NCBI GenBank assembly: GCA_002413145.1
Contig: DHWK01000034.1
Span: forward strand, 5,732-39,307
Direction of reading: 5' to 3'
From: a bacterium UBP12_UBA5184
GTDB lineage: Bacteria > Vulcanimicrobiota > Vulcanimicrobiia > Vulcanimicrobiales > Vulcanimicrobiaceae
DNA: 33,576 nucleotides
Shown piece by piece: positions 1 to 6,828 of this stretch. The first letter of the stretch is position 1, and every line of letters starts with the position of its first letter. A model generated the notes under the pieces. The model did not search any database, was not told where the DNA came from, and saw only the letters and a program-made list of their open reading frames with translations. A program made the position numbers and the translations under genes.

Positions 1-423
1 GCCTATGCCGCGGCCGCGCGACGCGAGGGCAGCGACCGCGAACGGAACGCTGACGGCCGCGGGCGAGAGTAAGCCGCCGTAGTCGTGTTGGACGAGGGCA
101 ACCATCACGAACACCCCGAGCGGCACGAGGGTGAAATAGTCCGAGATGATTCCGGCGCGGACGTCACTGTGCCAACTCGCGACGAGCGAGACGGTCAAGA
201 TGGCCGCGAGCACCAACCCGACGAACGGGATGCCGCGAGCGCCTAAGACCAGGCCGATCGCCACCGCGCCCCCGAGGAGCCAGGGCGTCGGCGGTATGCC
301 GGGTCTGGGTCCGTCTTCGAACGGCTCGATCGATCGGCAGATGGCGACGCTCAACCGGACGCCCAAGAAGGCCGCGCAACCGAACAGAAGACCTACCAGC
401 GGCGTTACCCACCAGCCGTTCAT
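1..423 (-). CDS. Prepilin peptidase-like (A24) membrane protein, 3' end cut by window
   Basis: An open frame of 141 codons runs on the minus strand from an ATG at 423 to the window edge, so the C-terminus is missing. The protein is hydrophobic with several membrane segments. Near residues 87-100 it reads SDVRAGIISDYFTL, which resembles the first catalytic loop of A24 aspartic prepilin peptidases (usual form D-x-R-x-x-x-I-P-N). The visible part ends at GRGIG, where the second motif (G-x-GDVKL) would be expected just outside the window. The ATG overlaps the tadC stop as ATGA, so it is translationally coupled to the Tad operon. It differs from the 174-residue CpaA at 5087-5611. It may be a second peptidase, or a diverged member without activity, because the canonical IPN is ISD here. 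The function is inferred from one motif, topology and context. Confidence 0.6.
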   Translation of the reverse strand, partial: MNGWWVTPLVGLLFGCAAFLGVRLSVAICRSIEPFEDGPRPGIPPTPWLLGGAVAIGLVLGARGIPFVGLVLAAILTVSLVASWHSDVRAGIISDYFTLVPLGVFVMVALVQHDYGGLLSPAAVSVPFAVAALASRGRGIG

Positions 424-1271
424 TTGCTCATATAGTTCGCAGCGACGCCGCCGAAGATCATGACGAACAGCGCCGGAAGCATGAAAAGCGCCATCGGAAT
501 GACCATCTTGGTGGGCATGAGGTTCGCGATCTCTTCGGCACGGATCATGCGGCGGTTGCGAGTTTCTTCGGAAAGTTCTTCCAGAACTTTCGCGAGGTTC
601 GAACCGAGGCGCTCGGCCTGGACGATCGCCGTGACGGTCGTGCTCAACTGCTCCTGCCGCACGCGACCGGCCATCGATTTGAGAGCGTCGGCACGCGAGC
701 GGCCCAAGCGAATCTCGGAGAGAACGGCCTTGACCTCTTCGCCGAGCGGGCCTTCCGCGATTTCTTGTGCGTGTTGGAGGGCGGCGTTGAAGGCTAAGCC
801 GGCTTGCACCGTAGTGCCCAGCATGTCGAGCAAATCGGGGAGGGCGCGCTGGATTGCGAGCTTGCGCTTTTTCACGGCGCTCTTCAGTTGCGAAAGGGGT
901 AAGTAGGCGCCGCAAACCACGAGCAGCCCCGTCCCCATCAAGAAGAGGTTGCCCCACTGCTCCAGGTAGGTGCACAGCGCCAAGCCGATCGCGAGCCCAA
1001 AGCCGGCCCCCGAGACGATGCGCGCGCCCATCTTGGCGGGCGTGACTCGGTACCAGCCCGCTTCCTGTAACTGCTGCTGCAGTTTTCCGCGCTGACCTTC
1101 ACTGAAGATCCGCTCAAAGGCCCGAGAGCGCGAGTCCGCTTCGTCCCAGCGCATCCCCTCGAGTTCCTCGAGGCGCTTGCTGATGTCGCTCTTGCTCGGG
1201 ATCAGCGAAAGCGCGAACATGAAGGCGGAGAGTGCGAAACAGCCGGCGATGACGAAGACGATGGTTGGCAT
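420..1271 (-). CDS. tadC: Tad pilus inner-membrane platform protein TadC
   Basis: This 283-residue membrane protein belongs to the GspF/T2SSF family. Hydrophobic segments lie near residues 1-22, 88-125 and 255-280. The cytoplasmic GspF domain between them contains PDLLDMLGTTVQAGLAFNAA and LSEIRLGRSRADALK, typical of TadB/TadC proteins. With TadB it forms the inner-membrane base on which the Tad assembly ATPase acts. It starts with ATG 14 bases after the tadB stop, and its TGA overlaps the start of the next gene by ATGA, so it sits in a polycistronic unit. Length is normal for TadC. TadB and TadC are hard to tell apart by sequence. The order tadB then tadC after cpaF is the usual one and supports the call. 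Confidence 0.9.
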   Translation of the reverse strand: MPTIVFVIAGCFALSAFMFALSLIPSKSDISKRLEELEGMRWDEADSRSRAFERIFSEGQRGKLQQQLQEAGWYRVTPAKMGARIVSGAGFGLAIGLALCTYLEQWGNLFLMGTGLLVVCGAYLPLSQLKSAVKKRKLAIQRALPDLLDMLGTTVQAGLAFNAALQHAQEIAEGPLGEEVKAVLSEIRLGRSRADALKSMAGRVRQEQLSTTVTAIVQAERLGSNLAKVLEELSEETRNRRMIRAEEIANLMPTKMVIPMALFMLPALFVMIFGGVAANYMSK

Positions 1272-1285
1272 CTATTTTCGCATCC

Positions 1286-2146
1286 TCATACGTCGAATTG
1301 CAAGATCTTGCCGAGCGCGACGATCGCGGCGAGCTCGAGCAGGCCGACCAGGCCGAGGACCATCCAACCCGGGTGCGTGTGCAGGAGCGCTTGCGCCATG
1401 TCGGGCTGCGTCGTTAGCACGAAACCGCCGACCACGACCGGCATCCCACCGATGATGAAGGCGCCGAAGCGGCCTTGCGCGGTCAGCGCTCCCATCTTGC
1501 GGACGACGCGACGGCGATCGCGAATGGTCGTGGCGAGCGTCTCCAGAACGCGCGCCAAATCCCCACCGGTTTGCGATTGGACGCGGACGGCGCGCGAGAA
1601 CATCGTCATCTCGTGGCTCGGCATGTTTTTGGCGAGTTCGTCGAGGGCGTCGAGCATCCCGATGCCGATGTTGGTCCGGCCGACGACTCGCATGAACTCG
1701 CGGCGCGCAGGATCGGGTACTTCTTCGGTCACCAGAATGAGCGCTTGGCGCAAGCCCAAACCGACCCGCAGCGCGCCGGCCAGCATGCGCAGAACCATCT
1801 CGAGCTGTTGTCCGAATGCGCCGACGCGCCGATCGCCTTTGAAACGCAAGAAGATCGAACCGAAGAGCAGGGACCCCGCCAGGATGACGGGTCCGATCAA
1901 AATCGCATACGGCGCGCTCGGGCGAAAGACGAGCACGGCGAGCACCCACAGGAGCAGGGCCGCCCCGAGCACGATCAGCACGAAGTCCTCAGGTTTGATC
2001 GACATATCGGCGCGAAGCAGCCGGTGGCGATACGTTTCGCCCAGCGATTTGAGATATTTCCTGGGGTCGGCGCCGAGCGCGAATATCAAGAGCGCGACGA
2101 TCGCCAGCGCCCCGAATGCGAGCAGAATCGGGAACATGCCTACCAC
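1286..2146 (-). CDS. tadB: Tad pilus inner-membrane platform protein TadB
   Basis: This 286-residue GspF-family membrane protein has hydrophobic segments near residues 5-25, 55-100 and 240-280. The cytoplasmic T2SSF domain contains QLEMVLRMLAGALRVGLGL and VQSQTGGDLARVLETLATTI, the characteristic second half of the fold. It pairs with TadC as the platform for pilin extraction and assembly. The chosen start is GTG at 2146, which overlaps the end of the cpaEF fusion by seven bases and has AAGG four bases upstream. An ATG at 2137, just after the upstream stop, is a possible alternative and would shorten the protein by three residues. The gene lies directly between the ATPase and tadC. Confidence 0.9.
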   Translation of the reverse strand: MVGMFPILLAFGALAIVALLIFALGADPRKYLKSLGETYRHRLLRADMSIKPEDFVLIVLGAALLLWVLAVLVFRPSAPYAILIGPVILAGSLLFGSIFLRFKGDRRVGAFGQQLEMVLRMLAGALRVGLGLRQALILVTEEVPDPARREFMRVVGRTNIGIGMLDALDELAKNMPSHEMTMFSRAVRVQSQTGGDLARVLETLATTIRDRRRVVRKMGALTAQGRFGAFIIGGMPVVVGGFVLTTQPDMAQALLHTHPGWMVLGLVGLLELAAIVALGKILQFDV

Positions 2147-4230
2147 AGCACCTTAGTCGGTTCCAGCGTCGCAAGCTCGCGCACGTCGAAGCGAATCCCC
2201 GCTTCTTCGAAACGATCGATGTAGTGCGGCTGAACGCCGGTGTATTGAAACTCGCCGATGACTTTTCCGTCTTTGTCGATGCCGCGTTGCGCAAAGCGGA
2301 CGATCTCCTGCATGGTGACGATGTCGCCCTCCATGCCGACGATCTCCGAGATGCTGGTGACGCGGCGGCTGCCGTCGCGGAGGCGCGCGATCTGCACGAC
2401 GACGTCGACCGCGCCCGAGATTTGCTCGCGGATGGCGCGAATCGGCAATTCGAAACCGGCCATGAGCACCATCGTCTCGAGACGCGACAAGGCGTCGCGC
2501 GGCGTGTTCGCGTGGAGGGTCGTCAACGACCCGTCGTGGCCGGTATTCATCGCCTGGAGCATATCGAGAGCCTCGCCGCCGCGGCATTCGCCGACGACGA
2601 TTCGATCGGGTCGCATGCGCAGCGAGTTGCGAACGAGGTCGCGAATCGAGATCGTCCCGCGTCCTTCCAAGTTGGGCGGACGCGATTCGAGCCGGACGAC
2701 GTGCTCTTGATTGAGTGCGAGCTCGGCGGCGTCTTCAATGGTCACGATGCGTTCGTTGTGGGGGATGTAATTCGAGAGGATGTTCAGGAAGGTCGTCTTA
2801 CCGGAACCGGTGCCGCCGCTTACGACGATGTTGAGCCGCGACTCGACCATCGCTTTGAGGAGGTTGATGAACTCCGGGCTGACCGAGCCGAAGCGCAGCA
2901 AGTCGTCCATCGTCAAGCGGCGCGAACCGAAGCGGCGGATCGTCAAGGTCGAGCCGTTGAGCGAAAGCGGTTCGATGATTGCATTGACGCGCGAGCCGTC
3001 CGGGAGCCGAGCGTCGACCATCGGCGAGGACTCGTCGATGCGGCGGCCGAGCGGCGCGATGATGCGCTCGATGATCGTACGCAGGTGGCGCTCGTCGCCG
3101 AAGCGTTTGTCCGAGAGCGTCAGCTTCCCGCCACGCTCGACGTAGATCATCCCCGACCCGTTGACCATGATTTCGGTGACCGCCGGGTCCCGCATCAGAT
3201 CTTCGAGCGGCCCTAGCCCCAAGAGTTCGTCGATGATCTCTTGCTGCAGCTCGGCGCGTTCTTCGAGCGAGAGACGACCGGCGCTCTCGGTCAAGACTTG
3301 CGCGGTGACGTCGTTGATCTGGGCGCGCAGCTCGGCGATTTTCTGGTTGTCGGTATGGGCGCGGCTGGCGGCGACGACGTCGATGCGCTTGGAGACCTGC
3401 TCGTGGATCTCGGCCTTGAGCGTATCGCGCGCGTCGTCGGCGGGAGGGCGCGGACGCGGGGCCGTCTGGCCGTTCGCGGCGATGACCTGCGTCATCGGCC
3501 CGAGTGCGTTGCTGGGTGAGAAGGTCGAGCCGCGCTGGCTCCCTCCCGACCCGGCGGTGCGCAGCGTCTCGAGCGGCGACTCCGGGGCGATCGACGCGAT
3601 GCGCTTGGCAAGCAGCTCGAGGGCGCGCCCAAAATGCCGATCGGTCCGCACCGGAACCTCGGCGATCACCGTGCTACCCAGCGCCTTTTCGAGTTCGCGC
3701 GCCGTGATCTCGGGGCGGCCGGAACGGGAGTTGGTGACCAGGCAGATGCGCGTCATCGGCACGCCCACTTTCGCCAGGTCACCGATCAGCGAACGCGCGG
3801 CGGCGCTGCCGAGCAAGTTCGGTTCGAAAATCACGACGTAGCGCGAAGCGCGCGTGATCAGCGGCCGCAACGCTCCCGAGAACGGCGTCGGTGCGTCGAA
3901 TAGCACGACATCGTTCTGCGCGTCGAGCACGTCCGCGATGGCCTCGACGTCTTCACTGCGCAGCATGAACGAATTGTCGAGATTGTCCGTCAGTTCGACC
4001 GCCGTCAAGCCCTCCCGGCGGATCGTCGAATAGGGCGTCGTCGCACGCTCGGAATCGAAGGCTCGAACCGCGTCGAGCAGGACGGCGACGTTCCGCCGGC
4101 CTGAGAGGTCGCCATCGACAAGCGCGACGTCCTTCCCGCCGCGGCGCATCGCGCGCGCGACCTCGATCGCGATGGTCGTGGCGCCCGAGCCGCCCTTCGC
4201 ATTGATGAGGGCGACGATCGTGGCGCTCAT
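2140..4230 (-). CDS. cpaF: CpaE-CpaF fusion: MinD/ParA-like domain joined to Tad secretion ATPase
   Basis: The protein has 696 residues and two parts. Residues 1-215 are a ParA/MinD-like (CpaE/TadZ) domain with a deviant Walker A, AKGGSGATT, at 11-19 and the switch-like VLFDAPTPFSG near 109-118. Residues 215-300 are a Pro/Gly-rich linker followed by a charged helical stretch. Residues 300-696 are a type II/IV secretion ATPase: N-terminal CpaF domain, Walker A GGTGSGKT at 472-479, Asp box TIEDAAEL at 497-504, Walker B around IVVGE at 545-549 and His box HDGSLTTLHA at 565-574. CpaF normally powers Flp pilus assembly, and CpaE/TadZ normally localises it as a separate protein. Here they form one continuous frame with no stop. 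The ATG overlaps the cpaB stop (ATGA). The CpaE part lacks the N-terminal receiver-like domain found in many CpaE proteins. Confidence 0.93.
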   Translation of the reverse strand: MSATIVALINAKGGSGATTIAIEVARAMRRGGKDVALVDGDLSGRRNVAVLLDAVRAFDSERATTPYSTIRREGLTAVELTDNLDNSFMLRSEDVEAIADVLDAQNDVVLFDAPTPFSGALRPLITRASRYVVIFEPNLLGSAAARSLIGDLAKVGVPMTRICLVTNSRSGRPEITARELEKALGSTVIAEVPVRTDRHFGRALELLAKRIASIAPESPLETLRTAGSGGSQRGSTFSPSNALGPMTQVIAANGQTAPRPRPPADDARDTLKAEIHEQVSKRIDVVAASRAHTDNQKIAELRAQINDVTAQVLTESAGRLSLEERAELQQEIIDELLGLGPLEDLMRDPAVTEIMVNGSGMIYVERGGKLTLSDKRFGDERHLRTIIERIIAPLGRRIDESSPMVDARLPDGSRVNAIIEPLSLNGSTLTIRRFGSRRLTMDDLLRFGSVSPEFINLLKAMVESRLNIVVSGGTGSGKTTFLNILSNYIPHNERIVTIEDAAELALNQEHVVRLESRPPNLEGRGTISIRDLVRNSLRMRPDRIVVGECRGGEALDMLQAMNTGHDGSLTTLHANTPRDALSRLETMVLMAGFELPIRAIREQISGAVDVVVQIARLRDGSRRVTSISEIVGMEGDIVTMQEIVRFAQRGIDKDGKVIGEFQYTGVQPHYIDRFEEAGIRFDVRELATLEPTKVLW

Positions 4231-5090
4231 TGGCTCGAGCTGATTACTCTGTCGCCGTCGATGATGGTGATCGGCGATACTGGTTTGCTGACCGCCGGCG
4301 GTCGGGCCGCAAAAAACGGCGGCGGAACGCCCGGGAACCCTTGGCTCGGTCCCGCTGCGGCCGGCCGCGATGAATCGGGAGCGTCGGGAAAGACGAGGTT
4401 CTCGGCGAGCATCGAGCGGACGGGCTCCTGCGGCGAACGCAGGGCCAGCCGCAACGTCGTATTGAGATCGGCCATCGTCAACAGATCGGCTTGATTGACG
4501 GCGATCCCGAGCGTCACGGTCACCAGGTTCATGTTATCGGGGGAGGGCGTCGCGCCGGCGGTTTCCAGCGCTTGATTGATCGCCAGCACGAGCGCGCCGC
4601 GAATGATCGTGACCGCCTTCGGTTGGAGGCCCGGCGCGCGCGGCACCGAGGCTAAGACATCGACGCGATCGCCGGGCTGAATCAAACCCGAGACCGCTTT
4701 GACACGATCGACCGGAATCGAGATGGCGCGCATCCCCGGTTTGAGGCGAACGGTCAAACCTACTTCGACCGGACGGCCGACCTTCGTCGCCGTCAGCGTC
4801 GAGCCGGCCGGGATCGTGATCAGCGCGATGTCGCCTTCGGCCTGCTTTTCGTCCGAGAGCGCACCCGGTTCGATTTCAGAAACTGCACGCTGCGAGCGGG
4901 TTAGCATCTCCGGAACGATCTTCGCGCGCGCCGGGATATCGCGCGCCGCGACCACGATCGGGCGCATTTGAACGTCTTGCTGTCGTACGTCGGCCTGACT
5001 CTGGATCGAAGAGAGGTAGCGCAGCGTCAGCACGCCCGTCCCCAGAGCCAGGACGACGGCGACGATGAGGGTGATGCGGCGGGTATTCAC
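4227..5090 (-). CDS. cpaB: Tad pilus assembly protein CpaB/RcpC (SAF domain)
   Basis: This is a 287-residue protein with one N-terminal membrane segment (residues about 6-22, VNTRRITLIVAVVLALG onward). It is followed by an SAF-type domain containing PIVVAARDIPARAKI, the typical RcpC/CpaB signature, and an RcpC C-terminal domain with VDRVKAVSGLIQPGDRVDVL. CpaB acts in the periplasm with the secretin. The frame is open up to a GTG at 5150, but GTG at 5090 is preferred. It forms a GTGA overlap with the cpaA stop, has GAGG about nine bases upstream, and gives a clean signal-anchor, whereas the longer start adds an Arg-rich stretch inside cpaA. The Pro-rich C-terminal tail (about residues 245-270) is low complexity. 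Confidence 0.88.
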   Translation of the reverse strand: MNTRRITLIVAVVLALGTGVLTLRYLSSIQSQADVRQQDVQMRPIVVAARDIPARAKIVPEMLTRSQRAVSEIEPGALSDEKQAEGDIALITIPAGSTLTATKVGRPVEVGLTVRLKPGMRAISIPVDRVKAVSGLIQPGDRVDVLASVPRAPGLQPKAVTIIRGALVLAINQALETAGATPSPDNMNLVTVTLGIAVNQADLLTMADLNTTLRLALRSPQEPVRSMLAENLVFPDAPDSSRPAAAGPSQGFPGVPPPFFAARPPAVSKPVSPITIIDGDRVISSSQ

Positions 5091-5611
5091 AGGGAAAGCC
5101 TCAAGAACGGTGCGGCGGTGTGAGAAAGTGCGACGGCGACTGCTCCACACGCGATCGCGATGGCGTAGGGAAGCATGATCGGCCGGCGCGGGGCGACCGC
5201 GACGGTGCCTCTATAAGCAATCGGCCGTAAGACGAGCGTAATCGAGTGCAAGACGCTGCGGAGCCGCCCGGTCCCCAGCGCGACGGCCAAGGCGAGCAGG
5301 CCTCCCCCGATCGCCGTGTAGAGCAAAAACGGGACGGCGTCCGGGAAACCCAGGGCGGCGGCGGCGGCGGCGGCCAGCTTGACGTCGCCTCCGCCGAGCC
5401 AGCCCATCGAAAATGCAGCCAGACCGACCGCCATGACCGTGGCCAGGGCCGCGAGCGAGACGGCCAGTGAGGCCCAACCTTGCGTCGCGTGCAGGGCGAG
5501 TGCGGCAAGCGCAAGCCCGATCGTCAACGCGTTGGGAATTCGGCGAGAAGTGAGATCCGTGGCGACCGCGATCGCGCAGGCCGCCAAAACGATCCAGATC
5601 GCGAAAGACAT
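5087..5611 (-). CDS. cpaA: Prepilin peptidase CpaA/TadV
   Basis: This 174-residue polytopic membrane peptidase of family A24 has both catalytic aspartates: D19 in ATDLTSRRIPN and D76 in GGGDVKLA. It processes the Flp prepilin at the cytoplasmic face of the inner membrane. It lacks the N-terminal methylase domain of PilD, as is normal for TadV/CpaA. ATG at 5611 has AGGAG five bases upstream. A strong bidirectional terminator lies immediately upstream, between flp and this gene, so expression depends on read-through from flp. The stop overlaps the preferred cpaB start (GTGA). Confidence 0.93.
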   Translation of the reverse strand: MSFAIWIVLAACAIAVATDLTSRRIPNALTIGLALAALALHATQGWASLAVSLAALATVMAVGLAAFSMGWLGGGDVKLAAAAAAALGFPDAVPFLLYTAIGGGLLALAVALGTGRLRSVLHSITLVLRPIAYRGTVAVAPRRPIMLPYAIAIACGAVAVALSHTAAPFLRLSL

Positions 5612-5625
5612 GAGGCTCCTGACAC

Positions 5626-5670
5626 AAAAACCCCCGGCGCCCGGACTGCGCCGGACACCGGGGGCTTTTT
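5626..5670. terminator. Bidirectional intrinsic terminator between flp and cpaA
   Basis: The seven-base arms cccccgg (5631-5637) and ccggggg (5658-5664) are perfectly complementary, and further ccgg pairing extends the stem inside. The hairpin is flanked by five A on the left (5626-5630) and five T on the right (5666-5670), so it reads as a Rho-independent terminator in both directions. For the minus-strand operon the U-tract ends only 14 bases before the cpaA start and abuts its ribosome binding site. It probably ends most flp transcripts and lets a fraction through to cpaA and later genes. Confidence 0.85.
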
Positions 5671-5677
5671 GTTTGGC

Positions 5678-5842
5678 TTAGCTGAGTTGGTTCGCAGCGT
5701 TTTGGAGGGAGGCGTTCGCCTTGTTGCCCAGCGAGCGAAGCGCGGCCATGGCCACGATCGAGACGAGGGCGATGATCAGGGCGTATTCGACGAGCCCTTG
5801 GCCGTCATCGTTGCGAAGCATCGCGGTGAAGTTCTTGAGCAC
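5678..5842 (-). CDS. flp: Flp/Fap-type major pilin
   Basis: This is a 54-residue class IVb prepilin. GTG at 5842 is preceded by GAGGA with four bases spacing. The sequence has a short charged leader ending NDDG, then QGLVEYALIIALVSIVAMAA. Cleavage after Gly14 puts Glu at +5 and Tyr at +6, as in Flp pilins, and leaves a 40-residue mature subunit. The hydrophobic helix runs to about residue 36 and the tail is Asn/Ala-rich. It is the presumed substrate of the CpaA peptidase encoded next. A strong terminator follows the stop, which would raise pilin mRNA over that of the assembly genes. It is shorter than the minimum used in many gene scans, so it is easily missed. Confidence 0.93.
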   Translation of the reverse strand: MLKNFTAMLRNDDGQGLVEYALIIALVSIVAMAALRSLGNKANASLQNAANQLS

Positions 5843-5893
5843 GGGTTCCTCTTTCAGTGTGATGTTGGTGCCGGTGGGTGAAGGTGGTTCGGG

Positions 5894-6625
5894 CTACTGG
5901 ATAGAGCGCGGGGTCTGCTCGGCCGGGACCGAGAGGTCCCCGTTCGGGGCCTTCACCTCGAACCGGAGCGACGCACTCGCGACGCCGGGCACGGATGAAG
6001 CGACCAGGGTGAGGTAGGCTCCGCGCATGTATCCGGGAGCGATGGGGAACGTCGTTCGAAAGCGACCGTCTCCATCGGCGAATACTTGGCGGCGAGACAG
6101 CACGGTATCGGGAATCTCCGAAGAGAACGTGCCGATCAACGTCAGGGTTATCGGTACGTTGGACCCCGGAGCTTTGCCCGAGACGTCGAGCTGCTGGCTA
6201 CCTGGGATGTGTCGGACGTCGAGTGACGAGAGCGCACCCGTCACCGCCGCCGACGGCCGAGTCGGCAGGGACATCGACGTCGATGGCCTGCCAATCCCGC
6301 CCGGGTAGAGCGTCGCGATCGCCCGCAGGCGTGCGACGAACTGGGGTGAGACCAAAAGATCGTTCCGAGAGAAGCGGGGAGCCGCGCCGTCCATCGCTTC
6401 GGTGCGATCGTTGACGTCGAAGAGCCGCTCGCCGGGACGAACGAGAATCGTCACGCCGGGCCGCGCGAGCGACACGGCGTCTTCGGGCCCGAGATACGAA
6501 TAGACATATCCCAGCTCGGTGGCCACACGCGAAAGCGCGAGGTCGCCGCGCGCCTCGATTGCAGCGGGGGTAACCGCGGCAAAGGCAACCGACGCGAGTG
6601 TAAAACCCAGCGTAAAACGAGTCAT
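5894..6625 (-). CDS. Secreted protein with CuAO-N/stalk-like and Ig-like regions, Tad-associated, unknown function
   Basis: This 243-residue protein has a signal peptide at residues 1-25 (cleavage plausible after AIEA). Residues about 28-105 contain SRVATELGYVYSY, then ILVRPGERLFDVND and a stretch ending in LLVSPQFVARL. This layout recalls the copper amine oxidase N-terminal-like (stalk) domain found in extracellular proteins. Residues about 130-235 are beta-rich with SGKAPGSNVPITLTLIGTFS and YLTLVASS, resembling a bacterial Ig-like domain. ATG at 6625 has GGAG eight bases upstream. It is the first gene of the minus-strand Tad unit, before flp and divergent from the secretin. It may be a periplasmic or surface accessory of the pilus. 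Domain calls are by eye. Confidence 0.65.
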   Translation of the reverse strand: MTRFTLGFTLASVAFAAVTPAAIEARGDLALSRVATELGYVYSYLGPEDAVSLARPGVTILVRPGERLFDVNDRTEAMDGAAPRFSRNDLLVSPQFVARLRAIATLYPGGIGRPSTSMSLPTRPSAAVTGALSSLDVRHIPGSQQLDVSGKAPGSNVPITLTLIGTFSSEIPDTVLSRRQVFADGDGRFRTTFPIAPGYMRGAYLTLVASSVPGVASASLRFEVKAPNGDLSVPAEQTPRSIQ

Positions 6626-6663
6626 GTATATAGTCTCCGTTTCGAACTCTACATGCTAGCTCA

Positions 6664-6733
6664 ACGGTAGCGCAATCGGCCTTCGAAAATTTAACGGACC
6701 GACCACGCGGCGTTGACGCGTTAACGCTACCGT
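6664..6733. repeat. Nine-base inverted repeat in the divergent stalk-protein/secretin promoter region
   Basis: ACGGTAGCG at 6664-6672 is an exact inverted match of CGCTACCGT at 6725-6733, with 52 bases between the arms. It lies in the only larger gap of the Tad locus (6626-6828), between divergent genes, so it could be a paired operator. A nine-base match in a region this size can occur by chance. No convincing -35/-10 pair was found for either direction. Confidence 0.3.
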
Positions 6734-6828
6734 CGGTGATCTGCATCACAGCGAGCGGCGGCGTCTATTATCATGTTCGTGCGAATGCTGCCGAATACTT
6801 AGACAATCGTCCTTTGGAGTTTTATTTT

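Noticed and set aside
164..412. 82-codon minus-strand ORF near the left edge
   Set aside because: It is Arg-rich and out of frame with the hydrophobic A24-like frame starting at 423, which fits the membrane-protein context and the ATGA overlap.
6650..6715. tRNA-like stretch (tagctcaacggtagcgc resembles a D-arm)
   Set aside because: The D-stem does not pair correctly, and no anticodon stem or GTTCGAATC-type T-arm follows at the right distance.
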